Shown piece by piece: positions 8,072 through 16,482 of a stretch of 48,671 bases of DNA. Each line of letters opens with the position of its first letter. Positions within the stretch are counted from its first letter, which is position 1. The notes beneath the pieces are model-generated. The model was not told where the DNA came from and did not search any database. It saw nothing but the letters and a program-made list of their open reading frames with translations. This DNA comes from Rhodospirillales bacterium 69-11. Lineage in GTDB: Bacteria > Pseudomonadota > Alphaproteobacteria > Acetobacterales > Acetobacteraceae. The stretch covers positions 222,033-270,703 of the forward strand of contig MKTV01000038.1 in NCBI GenBank assembly GCA_001898425.1. Direction: 5' to 3'. A program made the translations under genes and the position numbers.

Positions 8072-10501
8072 TCAATCCTCGTCGGAGGTCCGCCGCACCA
8101 GCACCTCGCGCTTGCCGACGTGGTTGGCGGGACCGACGATCCCCTCCTTCTCCATCTGCTCGATCAGCTTGGCCGCGCGGTTGTAGCCGATGTTGAGGTG
8201 CCGCTGGATGAAGCTGGTGCTGGCCTTGCCCTCCCGCGCCACCACGGCCACCGCCTGGTCGAACAGCCCCTTCTCCCCGTCGCTCGCGCCGGCGATGCCT
8301 GACAGCAGCGGCTCGTCGGCCTCGGCGGGTTCGGTGACCTCCTCCACATAGGCGGGCTCGCCCTGGGCGCGGAGGAAGTTCACTACCTTCTCGACCTCAT
8401 CGTCGGAGACGAAGGGACCGTGCACGCGGGTGATCCGGCCGCCGCCCTGCATGAACAGCATGTCGCCCTGGCCCAGAAGCTGTTCCGCGCCCTGTTCGCC
8501 CAGGATCGTGCGGCTGTCGAACTTGCTGATCACCTGGAAGCTGATGCGGGTCGGGAAATTGGCCTTGATCGTGCCGGTGATCACGTCGACCGAGGGGCGC
8601 TGCGTCGCCATGATGACGTGGATGCCGGCGGCGCGGGCCATCTGCGCGAGGCGCTGGACCGCGGCCTCGATCTCCTTGCCGGCCACCATCATCAGGTCGG
8701 CCATCTCGTCGACCACGACCACGATGAAGGGCAGCGGCTCCAGCGCGAGCGGCTGTTCCTCGAAGGTCGGGCGGCCGGTATCGGGGTCGAACCCGGTCTG
8801 CACCTTGCGGGTGACGACCTCCCCCTTGGCGCGCGCGTCCGCCACCCGCTCGTTGTAGCCGGACACGTTGCGGACACCGAGTTGCGACATGGCGCGGTAG
8901 CGGCGCTCCATCTCGCGGACGGTCCATTTGAGCGCGGTCACCGCCTTGGCCGGTTCCGTCACCACCGGCGCCATCAGGTGCGGGATGCCCTCATACGTCG
9001 AGAGTTCCAGCATCTTCGGGTCGATCAGGATCAGCCGGCACTGGTCGGGCGACAGGCGGTACAGCAGCGACAGGATCATCGCGTTGACGCCGACCGACTT
9101 GCCGGAGCCGGTGGTGCCCGCGATCATCAGATGCGGCATGCGCGCGAGATCGGCGACGATCGAGGCGCCGCCGATATCCTTGCCCAGCGCGAGCGAGAGG
9201 CGGCCGGCGTGCTTCTGCACCTCGTCGCTGGCCAGGATCTCGCTGAGGTAGACCGTCTCGCGCTTGGCGTTCGGCACCTCGATGCCGATCACGTTGCGGC
9301 CCGGCACGGTGGCGATGCGCACCGCGGTCACCGAGAGGGAGCGGGCCACGTCGTCGGCGAGGCCGATCACGCGGGCGCTGCGGATCCCGGGCGCGGGCTC
9401 GAGTTCGTACAAGGTGACGACGGGACCGGGGCGGATCTCGACGATGCTGCCCTGCACGCCATAGTCGGACAGGACGGTCTCCAGCAGGCGGGCATTGGCC
9501 TGCAGCGCCTCCTCGGTCGGGCCGGAGGCGGCGCGGGCCGGGGCCGGCTTCAGCAGCGAGAGCGGCGGGAAGCGCCAGCCGGCCTCCGGCAGGGGCAGCG
9601 CCTCCTGCACCGGCTTGCGGCCGGGCGGCATCGGCTTGACCTTCTTGGCGGCGACCGGGGCCGGCGGCGGCTCGTCGGGTTCCGGGGCGGCGGTGGGCTG
9701 GACGACGGTCGGCCGCCGCTCCTCCCGCACCACGGCCGTGGGGGGCGGCGGCTCCGGGTCCTCCGGCATGCCGGGTCCGCGCTGCACCAGCGTGGCGAGC
9801 CAGGCGGAGGCCTGGCCGACCCCGCCGCCGGCGCCGCGCGCCATGGCGCGGGTGGCGGTGCGCCCATTGGAGACGGAGAAGCGCGCGACCACCCCGGCGG
9901 CGCGGCCCGCGGTGCGCCATTCGCTGGCGGACAGGCCGAGGGCGAGCAGCGTCACGCCGACCGCGATGAGCAGGCCGACGACCCAGACCGAGGCGGCGCC
10001 GACGGGCCCCAGCAGGCTGTAGCCCACGGAGAGCATGTCCTTCGCGACCAGCCGGCCGATCGCACCGCCCAGCCCGGCCTGGGTCGGCCAGAGAAGGGCG
10101 TGCGACAGCGGCATGCCGGCCAGTGCGGCCGCCAGCAGCGGCAGGGCCGCGAGCAGGGCGGCGATGCGCAGCGCCATGCTGCCGAGACCCCGGCGGGAGC
10201 CGATCCGCCACGCCCAGGCGAGCATGGCGACGCCCGGCAGGGCGCCGGCTGCGCCGAATCCCTGCAGCAGCAGGTCGGCCAGCACCGCGCCGACCGGGCC
10301 CGCGAGGTTGCTCGCATGACGCGTGGTGGCGGTGTTGAGCGACGGGTCGCGCGGGTCGTAGCAGGCGAGCGCGATCAGCAGGGTCAGGCCGAGGAGCCCG
10401 AGGACGATGCCGCCCAGCTCCGCGGCGCGACGGTGCATGAGTGACTTGAGAGCGGGCGAGGCGAGGCGGCGTGCCTCCAGCGTGGCTGACCTGGCGGCCA
10501 T
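8072..10501 (-). CDS. ftsK: DNA translocase FtsK
   Basis: FtsK anchors at the division septum and pumps DNA for chromosome dimer resolution and segregation. The 809-residue protein has several N-terminal membrane helices within the first 200 residues (for example IVLGLLGLTLLIALACY). A Pro-rich linker of about 90 residues follows, then the alpha/beta motor with Walker A AGTTGSGKSVGVNAM and Walker B VVVVDEMADLMM, plus ATQRPSVDVITG. The C-terminal gamma winged helix (KASTSFIQRHLNIGYNRA, with EQMEKEGIVG) recognises polar sequences. Length and domain order are typical of the shorter alphaproteobacterial FtsK. The ATG at 10501 precedes the positively charged juxtamembrane stretch. Confidence 0.96.
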   Translation of the reverse strand: MAARSATLEARRLASPALKSLMHRRAAELGGIVLGLLGLTLLIALACYDPRDPSLNTATTRHASNLAGPVGAVLADLLLQGFGAAGALPGVAMLAWAWRIGSRRGLGSMALRIAALLAALPLLAAALAGMPLSHALLWPTQAGLGGAIGRLVAKDMLSVGYSLLGPVGAASVWVVGLLIAVGVTLLALGLSASEWRTAGRAAGVVARFSVSNGRTATRAMARGAGGGVGQASAWLATLVQRGPGMPEDPEPPPPTAVVREERRPTVVQPTAAPEPDEPPPAPVAAKKVKPMPPGRKPVQEALPLPEAGWRFPPLSLLKPAPARAASGPTEEALQANARLLETVLSDYGVQGSIVEIRPGPVVTLYELEPAPGIRSARVIGLADDVARSLSVTAVRIATVPGRNVIGIEVPNAKRETVYLSEILASDEVQKHAGRLSLALGKDIGGASIVADLARMPHLMIAGTTGSGKSVGVNAMILSLLYRLSPDQCRLILIDPKMLELSTYEGIPHLMAPVVTEPAKAVTALKWTVREMERRYRAMSQLGVRNVSGYNERVADARAKGEVVTRKVQTGFDPDTGRPTFEEQPLALEPLPFIVVVVDEMADLMMVAGKEIEAAVQRLAQMARAAGIHVIMATQRPSVDVITGTIKANFPTRISFQVISKFDSRTILGEQGAEQLLGQGDMLFMQGGGRITRVHGPFVSDDEVEKVVNFLRAQGEPAYVEEVTEPAEADEPLLSGIAGASDGEKGLFDQAVAVVAREGKASTSFIQRHLNIGYNRAAKLIEQMEKEGIVGPANHVGKREVLVRRTSDED

Positions 10502-10677
10502 TGCGATGGGGGTCTCCGGGTTCGAACGGGACTCGAAGTATACCCGTGAGCGGGCTGACTCCAGAAGCGTTTCCGCGCGCCCTACGACATGAACGAGGGC
10601 CCCGTGTCGTGGCCGCGCCTGTCGCAGTCCGGGCCGTCGCGCGGCGCCGCCCCCCTGTCATGGCCCCGCGCCCTCCG

Positions 10678-10763
10678 GTGTCATGGCCGCGCTCGTCGCG
10701 GCCATCCACGACTTCGTGCGGCACCGGACGTCGTGGATGGCCGCCCTGCGGCGGCCATGACAC
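10678..10763. repeat. 86-bp palindromic element (same family as at 7950)
   Basis: The left arm of about 35 bases begins GTGTCATGGCCGC and ends GGCCATCCACGAC. The right arm begins GTCGTGGATGGCC and ends CGGCCATGACAC, with a 17-base loop. It lies in the 385-base gap between ftsK and the next gene. The gap from 10502 to 10677 holds no gene I can support; it contains only the presumed ftsK promoter region and GC-rich sequence with further GTCATGGCC-like pieces. Confidence 0.75.
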
Positions 10764-10843
10764 GGGGGCGGGGCGGCCACGACACGGGCGGCGGCCATGG
10801 CACGGGGGCGGGGCGGCCACGACACGGGCGGTGGCCATGACAC
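10755..10843. repeat. 40-bp tandem repeat, two full copies and a partial
   Basis: Units start at 10755, 10795 and 10835, each beginning CCATG. Inside each unit a CCATGACACG-type piece alternates with a CCACGACACG-type piece. The array grows directly out of the right arm of the neighbouring palindrome, suggesting local duplication of palindrome fragments. It ends about 45 bases before the next gene's start. Confidence 0.8.
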
Positions 10844-10886
10844 GCCGCCGCGGCACCGTCATGATGCGCGCAAGGAGGACCGCCGC

Positions 10887-11837
10887 ATGAGCCACATCGC
10901 ACTCTGGAGCCCACACGACGACTACCTCGCGGAGCTCCTGCGCGGTCTCGACGGCATTCGCTTCACCCGGATCGGTTCGGCCGACGACCTCGCAGCCGCG
11001 CTTCCCAGCCTCGACGGAATCGTCATGCTCGGCCATTTCTACACCGCGCCCGTGGCCGACCTGATCCGCGGCCGGGGGGAAAACCTCCGCTGGATCCAGC
11101 TCACCACGGCCGGCTACGACGGCATCAGCTTCCACGGCGTGCCGTCCCATGTCCGCGTCACCAACGCCGGCCGCAGCCATGCCCCCATGGTCGCGGAACA
11201 CGCCGTGACGCTGCTGACCGCGCTGACCCGCCGCCTGCCCGCTTTCGCCGCACCGCAGGCGCGGCACGCATTCGACCGGGCGATCGGCCTGCCGCTCGCG
11301 ACGCTGGAGGACGCGACCGTCGCGATCCTGGGCTACGGCGCGATCGGGCGGGAAACCGGACGGCGGGTCGCGTCCTTCGGCGCGCGCGTGATCGGCCTCG
11401 CACGCAGCGACCGGGCGGACGATTTCGCCACCGCGGTGCGCCCCGCCGCGGACCTGCACGCCGTCCTCGCGGAGGCCGATGCGCTGGTCGTGACCGCCGC
11501 CCTCACCGCCGAAACCCGCGGCATGGTCGACGCCGCGGCGTTCGGGGCGATGAAGCCGGGCGGCGTGCTCGTGAACGTGGCCCGCGGCGCGATCGTCGAC
11601 AGCGCGGCCCTGGTCGCCGCGCTGCGCAGTGGTCACCTGGCCGGGGCCGGGCTCGACGTGACGGATCCCGAACCGCCGCCGGCCGACGATCCGATCTGGG
11701 ACTGCCCGAACCTGATCGTCACCCCGCATGTCTCCGGCATGGGCAGCGCGGCCGTGCGCCGTCGCATCGCGTCCGTGGTGCGGGAGAACGTCGAGCGGTT
11801 CCGGTCAGGCCAGGATCTGGCCCACGTGGTGGCGTGA
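10887..11837 (+). CDS. D-isomer-specific 2-hydroxyacid dehydrogenase
   Basis: The 316-residue protein belongs to the NAD-dependent D-2-hydroxyacid dehydrogenase family, which interconverts 2-keto and D-2-hydroxy acids. The Rossmann motif is ILGYGAIGRETGRRVASFGA. The catalytic set is visible as Arg in VNVARGAIVD, Glu in DVTDPEPPPADDP, and His in VTPHVSGMG. The N-terminal substrate domain (HIALWSPHDDYLAELLRGL) is divergent, so the substrate is not predicted. The ATG at 10887 has AAGGAGG nine bases upstream; the frame is open further upstream only through repeat DNA. Direction and spacing suggest a stand-alone gene. Confidence 0.9.
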   Translation: MSHIALWSPHDDYLAELLRGLDGIRFTRIGSADDLAAALPSLDGIVMLGHFYTAPVADLIRGRGENLRWIQLTTAGYDGISFHGVPSHVRVTNAGRSHAPMVAEHAVTLLTALTRRLPAFAAPQARHAFDRAIGLPLATLEDATVAILGYGAIGRETGRRVASFGARVIGLARSDRADDFATAVRPAADLHAVLAEADALVVTAALTAETRGMVDAAAFGAMKPGGVLVNVARGAIVDSAALVAALRSGHLAGAGLDVTDPEPPPADDPIWDCPNLIVTPHVSGMGSAAVRRRIASVVRENVERFRSGQDLAHVVA

Positions 11838-11879
11838 GGACGCCGACCGGGATGTGTCGCGTGGAGCCGAACGCGCGGC

Positions 11880-12074
11880 TTACGGCCGCAGGCTGCCCAT
11901 GGCGCGCTGCACGATCACGTCGGGGGCGGAGAATTGCTGGAAGCACTCCACGGCATCCGCCGCCTCGAGCTCGTCGACGCGGAAATACATCTGCGGGGTG
12001 AGGCGCTCGTAGAGTCCCTTGCCGTTACGCGTGAAATAGCGTGTGCCCGGAACGGGTTCCCAAACGTCGTCCAT
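11880..12074 (-). CDS. Small protein of unknown function (64 residues)
   Basis: This short frame begins MDDVWEPVPGTRYFTRNGKG and ends RAMGSLRP. It has a strong ribosome site (GGGAGGGAAG) just upstream of its ATG, and mixed alpha/beta composition with a YFRVDELEAADAVECF helix-like stretch. There is no signal peptide, membrane helix or metal motif. I do not recognise a family. It is convergent with the dehydrogenase gene. The good ribosome site and ordinary codon use support a real gene; function is unknown. Confidence 0.6.
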   Translation of the reverse strand: MDDVWEPVPGTRYFTRNGKGLYERLTPQMYFRVDELEAADAVECFQQFSAPDVIVQRAMGSLRP

Positions 12075-12314
12075 GTCTTCCCTCCCATGACCGGCCACGC
12101 GGATGCACATCCGCGGTCCCTGCCGGTCCGCAGCCCCGAAGAGCCAGCGCGAGGCAAGCCGGAGCCTGCGCGGGCGGACTCATCCCGCTAGTCCGCCCCG
12201 CTGTCAAGTCACCGCCGATCCGGTTGCAGAAGAGCCGTCTTCGGACTGAAATCTTGCGGCCTGTGGCCGTCCAGCATCGCCCGTGATCCGACTTCCCCCG
12301 GAAACACGCGTGAT

Positions 12315-12351
12315 TTGCCGCAGCGCGGGGGAGGATTGTGCGCTGCGGCAA
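12315..12351 (-). terminator. Perfect 12-bp inverted repeat, probable terminator
   Basis: TTGCCGCAGCGC and its exact reverse complement are separated by 13 bases, about 30 bases past the stop of the enoyl-CoA hydratase gene. Read on the minus strand the hairpin is followed by ATCACGCG, without a T-run. It could end the two-gene transcript, or be a binding site. Nothing else was found between 12075 and 12379. Confidence 0.55.
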
Positions 12352-12379
12352 GACGACTCAAACGCGGTGGCGTGCGGAT

Positions 12380-13153
12380 TCAGCGGCCCGGCCAGTCGGG
12401 TTTCCGTTTCTCGATGAAGGCGCGGCGGCCTTCCGCGGCGTCCTCGGTCAGCGCCAAAGTGCCGATCTGGCCTTCCATGAAGACGGCCGCATGGTCGAAG
12501 TCGAGCGCCTCGGTCTGCCGCATCGCATACTTGCCGCGCCGGATCGCCGTCGGGCTCTTGTCGAGCAGCCGGCCGAGCAGCCAGTCCACCTTGGCGTCCA
12601 GTTCGGCCTTCGGCACGACGTGGTTCACGAGGCCCAGCGTCAGCGCTTCGGCCGCGTCTATCGGCTCCCCGGTCAGCGCCATCTCATAGCATTTCCGGGG
12701 CGGGATGATCTTCTGCAGGATCGCCATGATCTGCATCGGGAAGATGCCGACCTTCACTTCCGGCATGCCGAAGCGGGCGTGATCCGCGGCGATCGCCATG
12801 TCGCACATGCCGACCATGCCGAGCCCGCCGGCCATGGCGTGGCCGTTGACGCGGGCGATGAGGGGGAGGGTGAGGTCGCGCGCCTGCTTCATCAGCTTCA
12901 CGAAGGGCAGCCCGACCTTCGAATAGTCGTACTGGAAGGAGCCGGAGCCGGCGGAGAGGTCGGCGCCGGCGCAGAACGCGCGATCACCCACCCCGGTCAG
13001 AACGACCGCGCGGATCGCGGGGTCCTCGCCGGCGCGGGTGAGGCCGGCGGAGATGCCGTCCACCACCGCGTCGTTCATCGCGTTGCGGCGTTCCTCGCGG
13101 TTGATGGTGATCCACAGCGCCGCGCCGCGCGCCTCGACCAGGACGTCGCTCAT
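12380..13153 (-). CDS. Enoyl-CoA hydratase/isomerase family protein
   Basis: The 257-residue protein has a crotonase fold: oxyanion-hole segments AFCAGADL (near 60–66) and NGHAMAGGLGM (103–113), then ARFGMPEVKVGIFP. The catalytic glutamate equivalent to rat crotonase Glu164 is present as Glu132. The Glu144 position falls on Gly112, so a simple hydratase reaction is not assured. The start overlaps the stop of the upstream lyase gene as ATGA, so the two are translationally coupled. In leucine catabolism a methylglutaconyl-CoA hydratase pairs with HMG-CoA lyase; the pairing fits, but the residue change argues for caution. Confidence 0.85.
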   Translation of the reverse strand: MSDVLVEARGAALWITINREERRNAMNDAVVDGISAGLTRAGEDPAIRAVVLTGVGDRAFCAGADLSAGSGSFQYDYSKVGLPFVKLMKQARDLTLPLIARVNGHAMAGGLGMVGMCDMAIAADHARFGMPEVKVGIFPMQIMAILQKIIPPRKCYEMALTGEPIDAAEALTLGLVNHVVPKAELDAKVDWLLGRLLDKSPTAIRRGKYAMRQTEALDFDHAAVFMEGQIGTLALTEDAAEGRRAFIEKRKPDWPGR

Positions 13154-14118
13154 GCCGCCGCTCCCGCCAACGCCGGCTGCCGGTATTTCGTCAGGCTGCC
13201 GCCATGCATGATCTTGCCGGGCAGCGGATGGCCGACGATTGCCTCGATCATGCGCGCGCATTCGATCAGCGCGTCGAGGTCGATGCCGGTCTCGATCCCC
13301 ATCTCGTGCGCCATGAACACGAGGTCCTCGGTGCAGATGTTGCCGGCTGCGCCCTTGTGGCCGGCGAACGGGCAGCCGCCCAGGCCGGCGCAAGAGCTGT
13401 CGAAGTCGGTGATGCCCATCTGCAGCGCGGTCAGCGCGTTGGCCAGGCCGGTGCCGCGCGTGTCGTGCAGGTGCAGCGACAGGGGCAGGTCCGGCCAGCG
13501 CTCACGCACGGTGCCGACGACGCGCTGCACCTGAAGGGGCGAGGCCCAGCCGACCGTATCGGCCAGCCGCACGCGTTCGAGCGTGATGCCGAACTCGTCG
13601 GCGAGGGCGAGCAGGGAGGCGACGCAGTCGCGCACCGTCTCGGGCGCGATCGCGCCTTCGAAGTTGCAGCCGAAGGCGGTCATGATGATGGCCGAGTCCA
13701 CCGGGATCCCGCGCTCGCGGAAAAAGGCGAGCTGCCGGCGCTGCTCGGCCAGCGTCTCGGCATTGTCCTTGTTGGTGTTGTGGATGGAGAAGGTGTTGGA
13801 GGCGCTCATCTGCAGCCCGCCGGTGATGTGCAGGGGCGTCTGCACGGCGCGTTCGTAGCCTTTCAGGTTGAGCGCGATCGCCGTGTAGTGCACGCCCGGC
13901 TTCTGCCGGATCGCGTGCGCGACCTCCACCGCATCGGCCATGCCGGGCACCCGGCGCGGGTCGACGAAGGACACGCACTGCACCTCGGTCAGGCCGGTAT
14001 CGGCCAGGGCTTCGCAGAAGCGCACCTTGTCCGGGGTGGCGATCGGGCCGGGCTCGATCTGGAAGCCCTCGCGCGGGCCTTCCTCGTGGATCGTGATGCG
14101 TTGGGGCAGGTCGCTCAT
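13150..14118 (-). CDS. Hydroxymethylglutaryl-CoA lyase family protein
   Basis: The 322-residue TIM-barrel protein belongs to the DRE-TIM/HMG-CoA lyase group. The N-terminal motif is EEGPREGFQ (Arg16). The HxH metal site appears as LSLHLHDTRGTGLAN, and the mobile cysteine loop as GLGGCPFAGHKGAAGN. Human HMG-CoA lyase has RDG where this protein has REG, so the metal-binding aspartate is replaced by glutamate. A lyase acting on a 3-hydroxy-3-methyl acyl-CoA is likely; HMG-CoA itself is an inference. The ATG at 14118 has a GGAGGAG site. It is the first gene of a pair with the hydratase-family gene. Confidence 0.85.
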   Translation of the reverse strand: MSDLPQRITIHEEGPREGFQIEPGPIATPDKVRFCEALADTGLTEVQCVSFVDPRRVPGMADAVEVAHAIRQKPGVHYTAIALNLKGYERAVQTPLHITGGLQMSASNTFSIHNTNKDNAETLAEQRRQLAFFRERGIPVDSAIIMTAFGCNFEGAIAPETVRDCVASLLALADEFGITLERVRLADTVGWASPLQVQRVVGTVRERWPDLPLSLHLHDTRGTGLANALTALQMGITDFDSSCAGLGGCPFAGHKGAAGNICTEDLVFMAHEMGIETGIDLDALIECARMIEAIVGHPLPGKIMHGGSLTKYRQPALAGAAA

Positions 14119-14207
14119 ATGGGTCTCCTCCGTTGGCCGCATCATGGCCGCGGGCGGGCGCGCGGGCTACCCGGCGGGGTCGGCCGGACGCAGGGCCGAC
14201 GGGCGAC

Positions 14208-16439
14208 CTACCCGGCGGCGAGGGTCTTCATCGCCGCGTGGCGCTCGAACAGGCGCAGCAGGACGCGTGCGGCGCGGCCGCGTTCGGTCGCGAGCTTCGG
14301 ATCGCGGGCGAGCAGCACCTGCGCGTCGCGGTGGGCGATGGCGAGCAGGGGCTCGTGCTCCACCGGGTCGGCGAGACGGAAGCGGGGCAGGCCGGCCTGG
14401 CGGGTGCCCAGGGCGTCGCCGCCGCCGCGGATGCGGAAATCCTCGTCGGCGATGACGAACCCGTCTTCCGTGTCGCGCAGCAGCATCAGGCGGCGGCGCG
14501 CCGTTTCCGGCAGCCAGTCGTCGTGCACCAGCAGGCAGAAGCTGGCGGCGGCGCCCCGGCCGACCCGGCCGCGAAGCTGGTGGAGCTGGGCGAGGCCGAA
14601 GCGTTCGGCATGCTCGATCACCATGATGGTGGCGCTGGGGACGTCCACGCCGACCTCCACCACGGTGGTGGCGACCAGCAGGCGGATCTCGCCGCGGGAG
14701 AAGCGTGCGAGTTCGGCGTCACGGACCTCCGGCGCCTGCTGGCCGTGCGCCAGGCCGACGCAGGCGCCGAAGCGGGCGCTCAGCGCCGCATGCCGATCCT
14801 CGGCCGCCGCGAGGTCGAGGGCTTCGCTCTCGGCCACCAGCGGGCAGACCCAATAGACCTGGGCGCCGCGGTCGAGGGCCCGGGCGATGCCGTCCAGCAC
14901 GTCCGGCAGGGTGCCGACGGAGTGCAGCGTGGTGCGGATCGGCTGCCGCCCGGCCGGTTTGCCGGTCAGGCGGGAGACGTCCATCTCGCCCCATTGCGTC
15001 AGCAGCAGGCTGCGCGGGATCGGAGTCGCGGTCATCACCAGCACGTCCGTCAGCGCCCCCTTGTCGCCGAGGGAGAGGCGCTGGTCGACGCCGAACCGGT
15101 GCTGCTCGTCGATCACGGCGAGGGCGAGGTCGTGATAGGCGACGGCGTCCTGGAACAGGGCATGCGTGCCGACCACGAGCCGGATCGAGCCGTCCTGCAG
15201 GCCGCGCAGCGTCCGGCTGCGGTCCTTGCCTTTGACGGAGCCGGTGAGGAGCGCGACCGGTTCGGGGCAGAAGCGGGAGAGGGTGCGGTGGTGCTGCTTC
15301 GCCAGCACCTCGGTCGGCGCCATCAGCGCGGCCTGCTTCCCGGCCTCCACGGCGCGCAGCATGGCGAGCATGGCGACCAGCGTCTTGCCGGAGCCGACAT
15401 CGCCCTGCAGCAGGCGGAGCATGCGGCGGGGGGAGGCGAGGTCGGCGTCGATCTCGGCGAGCGCCTGGGCCTGGGAGTCGGTCAGGGGGTGGCCGAACCG
15501 CGCGAGCGCCTTGGCGCGCAGGCGGGAGTCGCCCGTGAGCGGCTGCCCGGGCCGGCTGCGCACCCGGCCGCGGATCAGCGCGAGCGCGAGCTGGCCCGCG
15601 AGGAACTCGTCATAGGCGAGCCGCGCACGGGCGCGCGCGAGGGTGGGCGAAACAGGTGAAGGAGTCCCCCCCTCCCCTTGCGGGAGGGGGATGGGGGGAG
15701 GGGGCACCGCCCCCGCACCCGCCCCCTTTCCGTCCGGTCCCGGGCCACTCTCGCACCGCCCCCGCCCCCCAACCCCCTCCCGCAAGGGGAGGGGGAGCGT
15801 TTGTGCCTCTTGTTCTTCCTCCGTCAGCTCCGGCGCCTGGACCGCGCGCAGCGCCGTCGCGAAATCGGGCCATTTCTCCCGCCGCAGCAGCGCCGGATCC
15901 TGCCACTCCGGCAGGGCGGGCAGCCGCTCCAGCGCCGGGCGCATCGCGCTCGCGACCTGGCGGGGCCACAACCCGGCCGTCAGCCCCCAGACCGGCTCGA
16001 TCGCCGGCAGCCGCGCCTCCTGGTCCGCCGGCACGACATGATCCGGGTGCGGCATGGTCACCCGGCCGTTGAACGACTCGATCTTGCCGGACACCAGCAG
16101 CCGCGCGCCGACCGGCATCTGGCGCTCACGCGCGAATTTGAAGAACACGAGGTCGGCGAACCCCGTCTCGTCCCGGACGACCACGCGCCAGGGTTGGCGG
16201 GGATTGGCCGGTTTCTCGTGGCGCACCACCTCCACGGCGAGCGTCGCCACCGACCCGATTCGCGCCGCGCGGATGGTCGGCCGCTCGCGCCGATCGAGAT
16301 ACGAGTCCGGCAGATGGAACAACAGGTCGATCACCCGCTCCCCGCCCGCGGCCTTGGCAATCAGCGCCGACACCGCCGGTCCTATGCCGCGCAGCGAGGT
16401 CAGAGGCGCGAAAACTGCGGCGAACGGGTCGGTGTCCAC
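14208..16439 (-). CDS. recG: ATP-dependent DNA helicase RecG
   Basis: RecG remodels stalled replication forks and Holliday junctions. The wedge domain is visible (LTSLRGIGPAVSALIAKAAG, LLFHLPDSYLDRRERPT, VSGKIESFNGRVTMPHPDHV). The motor follows, with Walker A LLQGDVGSGKTLVAMLAML (Lys352), DEQHRFGVDQR, TATPIPRSL, and the C-terminal QLRGRVGRG…GTRQAGLPRFRLAD. No ATG precedes the wedge domain; the best start is a GTG at 16439 (VDTDPFAAVF), giving 743 residues. This is about 45 longer than usual because of an in-frame palindromic insertion around residues 215–258. The gene is divergent from sdhE, 43 bases away. The open frame running upstream across sdhE is antisense to that gene and is not included. 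Confidence 0.93.
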   Translation of the reverse strand: MDTDPFAAVFAPLTSLRGIGPAVSALIAKAAGGERVIDLLFHLPDSYLDRRERPTIRAARIGSVATLAVEVVRHEKPANPRQPWRVVVRDETGFADLVFFKFARERQMPVGARLLVSGKIESFNGRVTMPHPDHVVPADQEARLPAIEPVWGLTAGLWPRQVASAMRPALERLPALPEWQDPALLRREKWPDFATALRAVQAPELTEEEQEAQTLPLPLREGVGGRGRCESGPGPDGKGAGAGAVPPPPIPLPQGEGGTPSPVSPTLARARARLAYDEFLAGQLALALIRGRVRSRPGQPLTGDSRLRAKALARFGHPLTDSQAQALAEIDADLASPRRMLRLLQGDVGSGKTLVAMLAMLRAVEAGKQAALMAPTEVLAKQHHRTLSRFCPEPVALLTGSVKGKDRSRTLRGLQDGSIRLVVGTHALFQDAVAYHDLALAVIDEQHRFGVDQRLSLGDKGALTDVLVMTATPIPRSLLLTQWGEMDVSRLTGKPAGRQPIRTTLHSVGTLPDVLDGIARALDRGAQVYWVCPLVAESEALDLAAAEDRHAALSARFGACVGLAHGQQAPEVRDAELARFSRGEIRLLVATTVVEVGVDVPSATIMVIEHAERFGLAQLHQLRGRVGRGAAASFCLLVHDDWLPETARRRLMLLRDTEDGFVIADEDFRIRGGGDALGTRQAGLPRFRLADPVEHEPLLAIAHRDAQVLLARDPKLATERGRAARVLLRLFERHAAMKTLAAG
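15668..15795. mobile_element. Palindromic element inserted in frame within recG
   Basis: A perfect 23-base inverted repeat (15668–15690 against 15773–15795) extends inward with few mismatches to about 38 bases per arm. It encloses a short GC-rich centre. Read in the recG frame it encodes a Pro/Gly-rich insert containing LPLREGVGGRGR and PPPIPLPQGEGG, in the linker between the wedge and helicase domains. It resembles Rickettsia palindromic elements in behaviour: a mobile hairpin repeat tolerated inside a protein. Confidence 0.75.
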
Positions 16440-16482
16440 GGGCTGACAGGTCCGGAAGGCGCCGCTATATGACAGCTCGCCG

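Noticed and set aside
8991-11729. 912-residue minus-strand open frame across ftsK and the dehydrogenase
   Set aside because: It runs through ftsK in another frame, through repeat DNA, and antisense to a well-supported dehydrogenase; low-complexity, no domain.
12380-13393. N-terminal extension of the hydratase-family gene
   Set aside because: The extra 80 residues overlap the lyase gene out of frame; the ATGA overlap start at 13153 gives a normal crotonase length.
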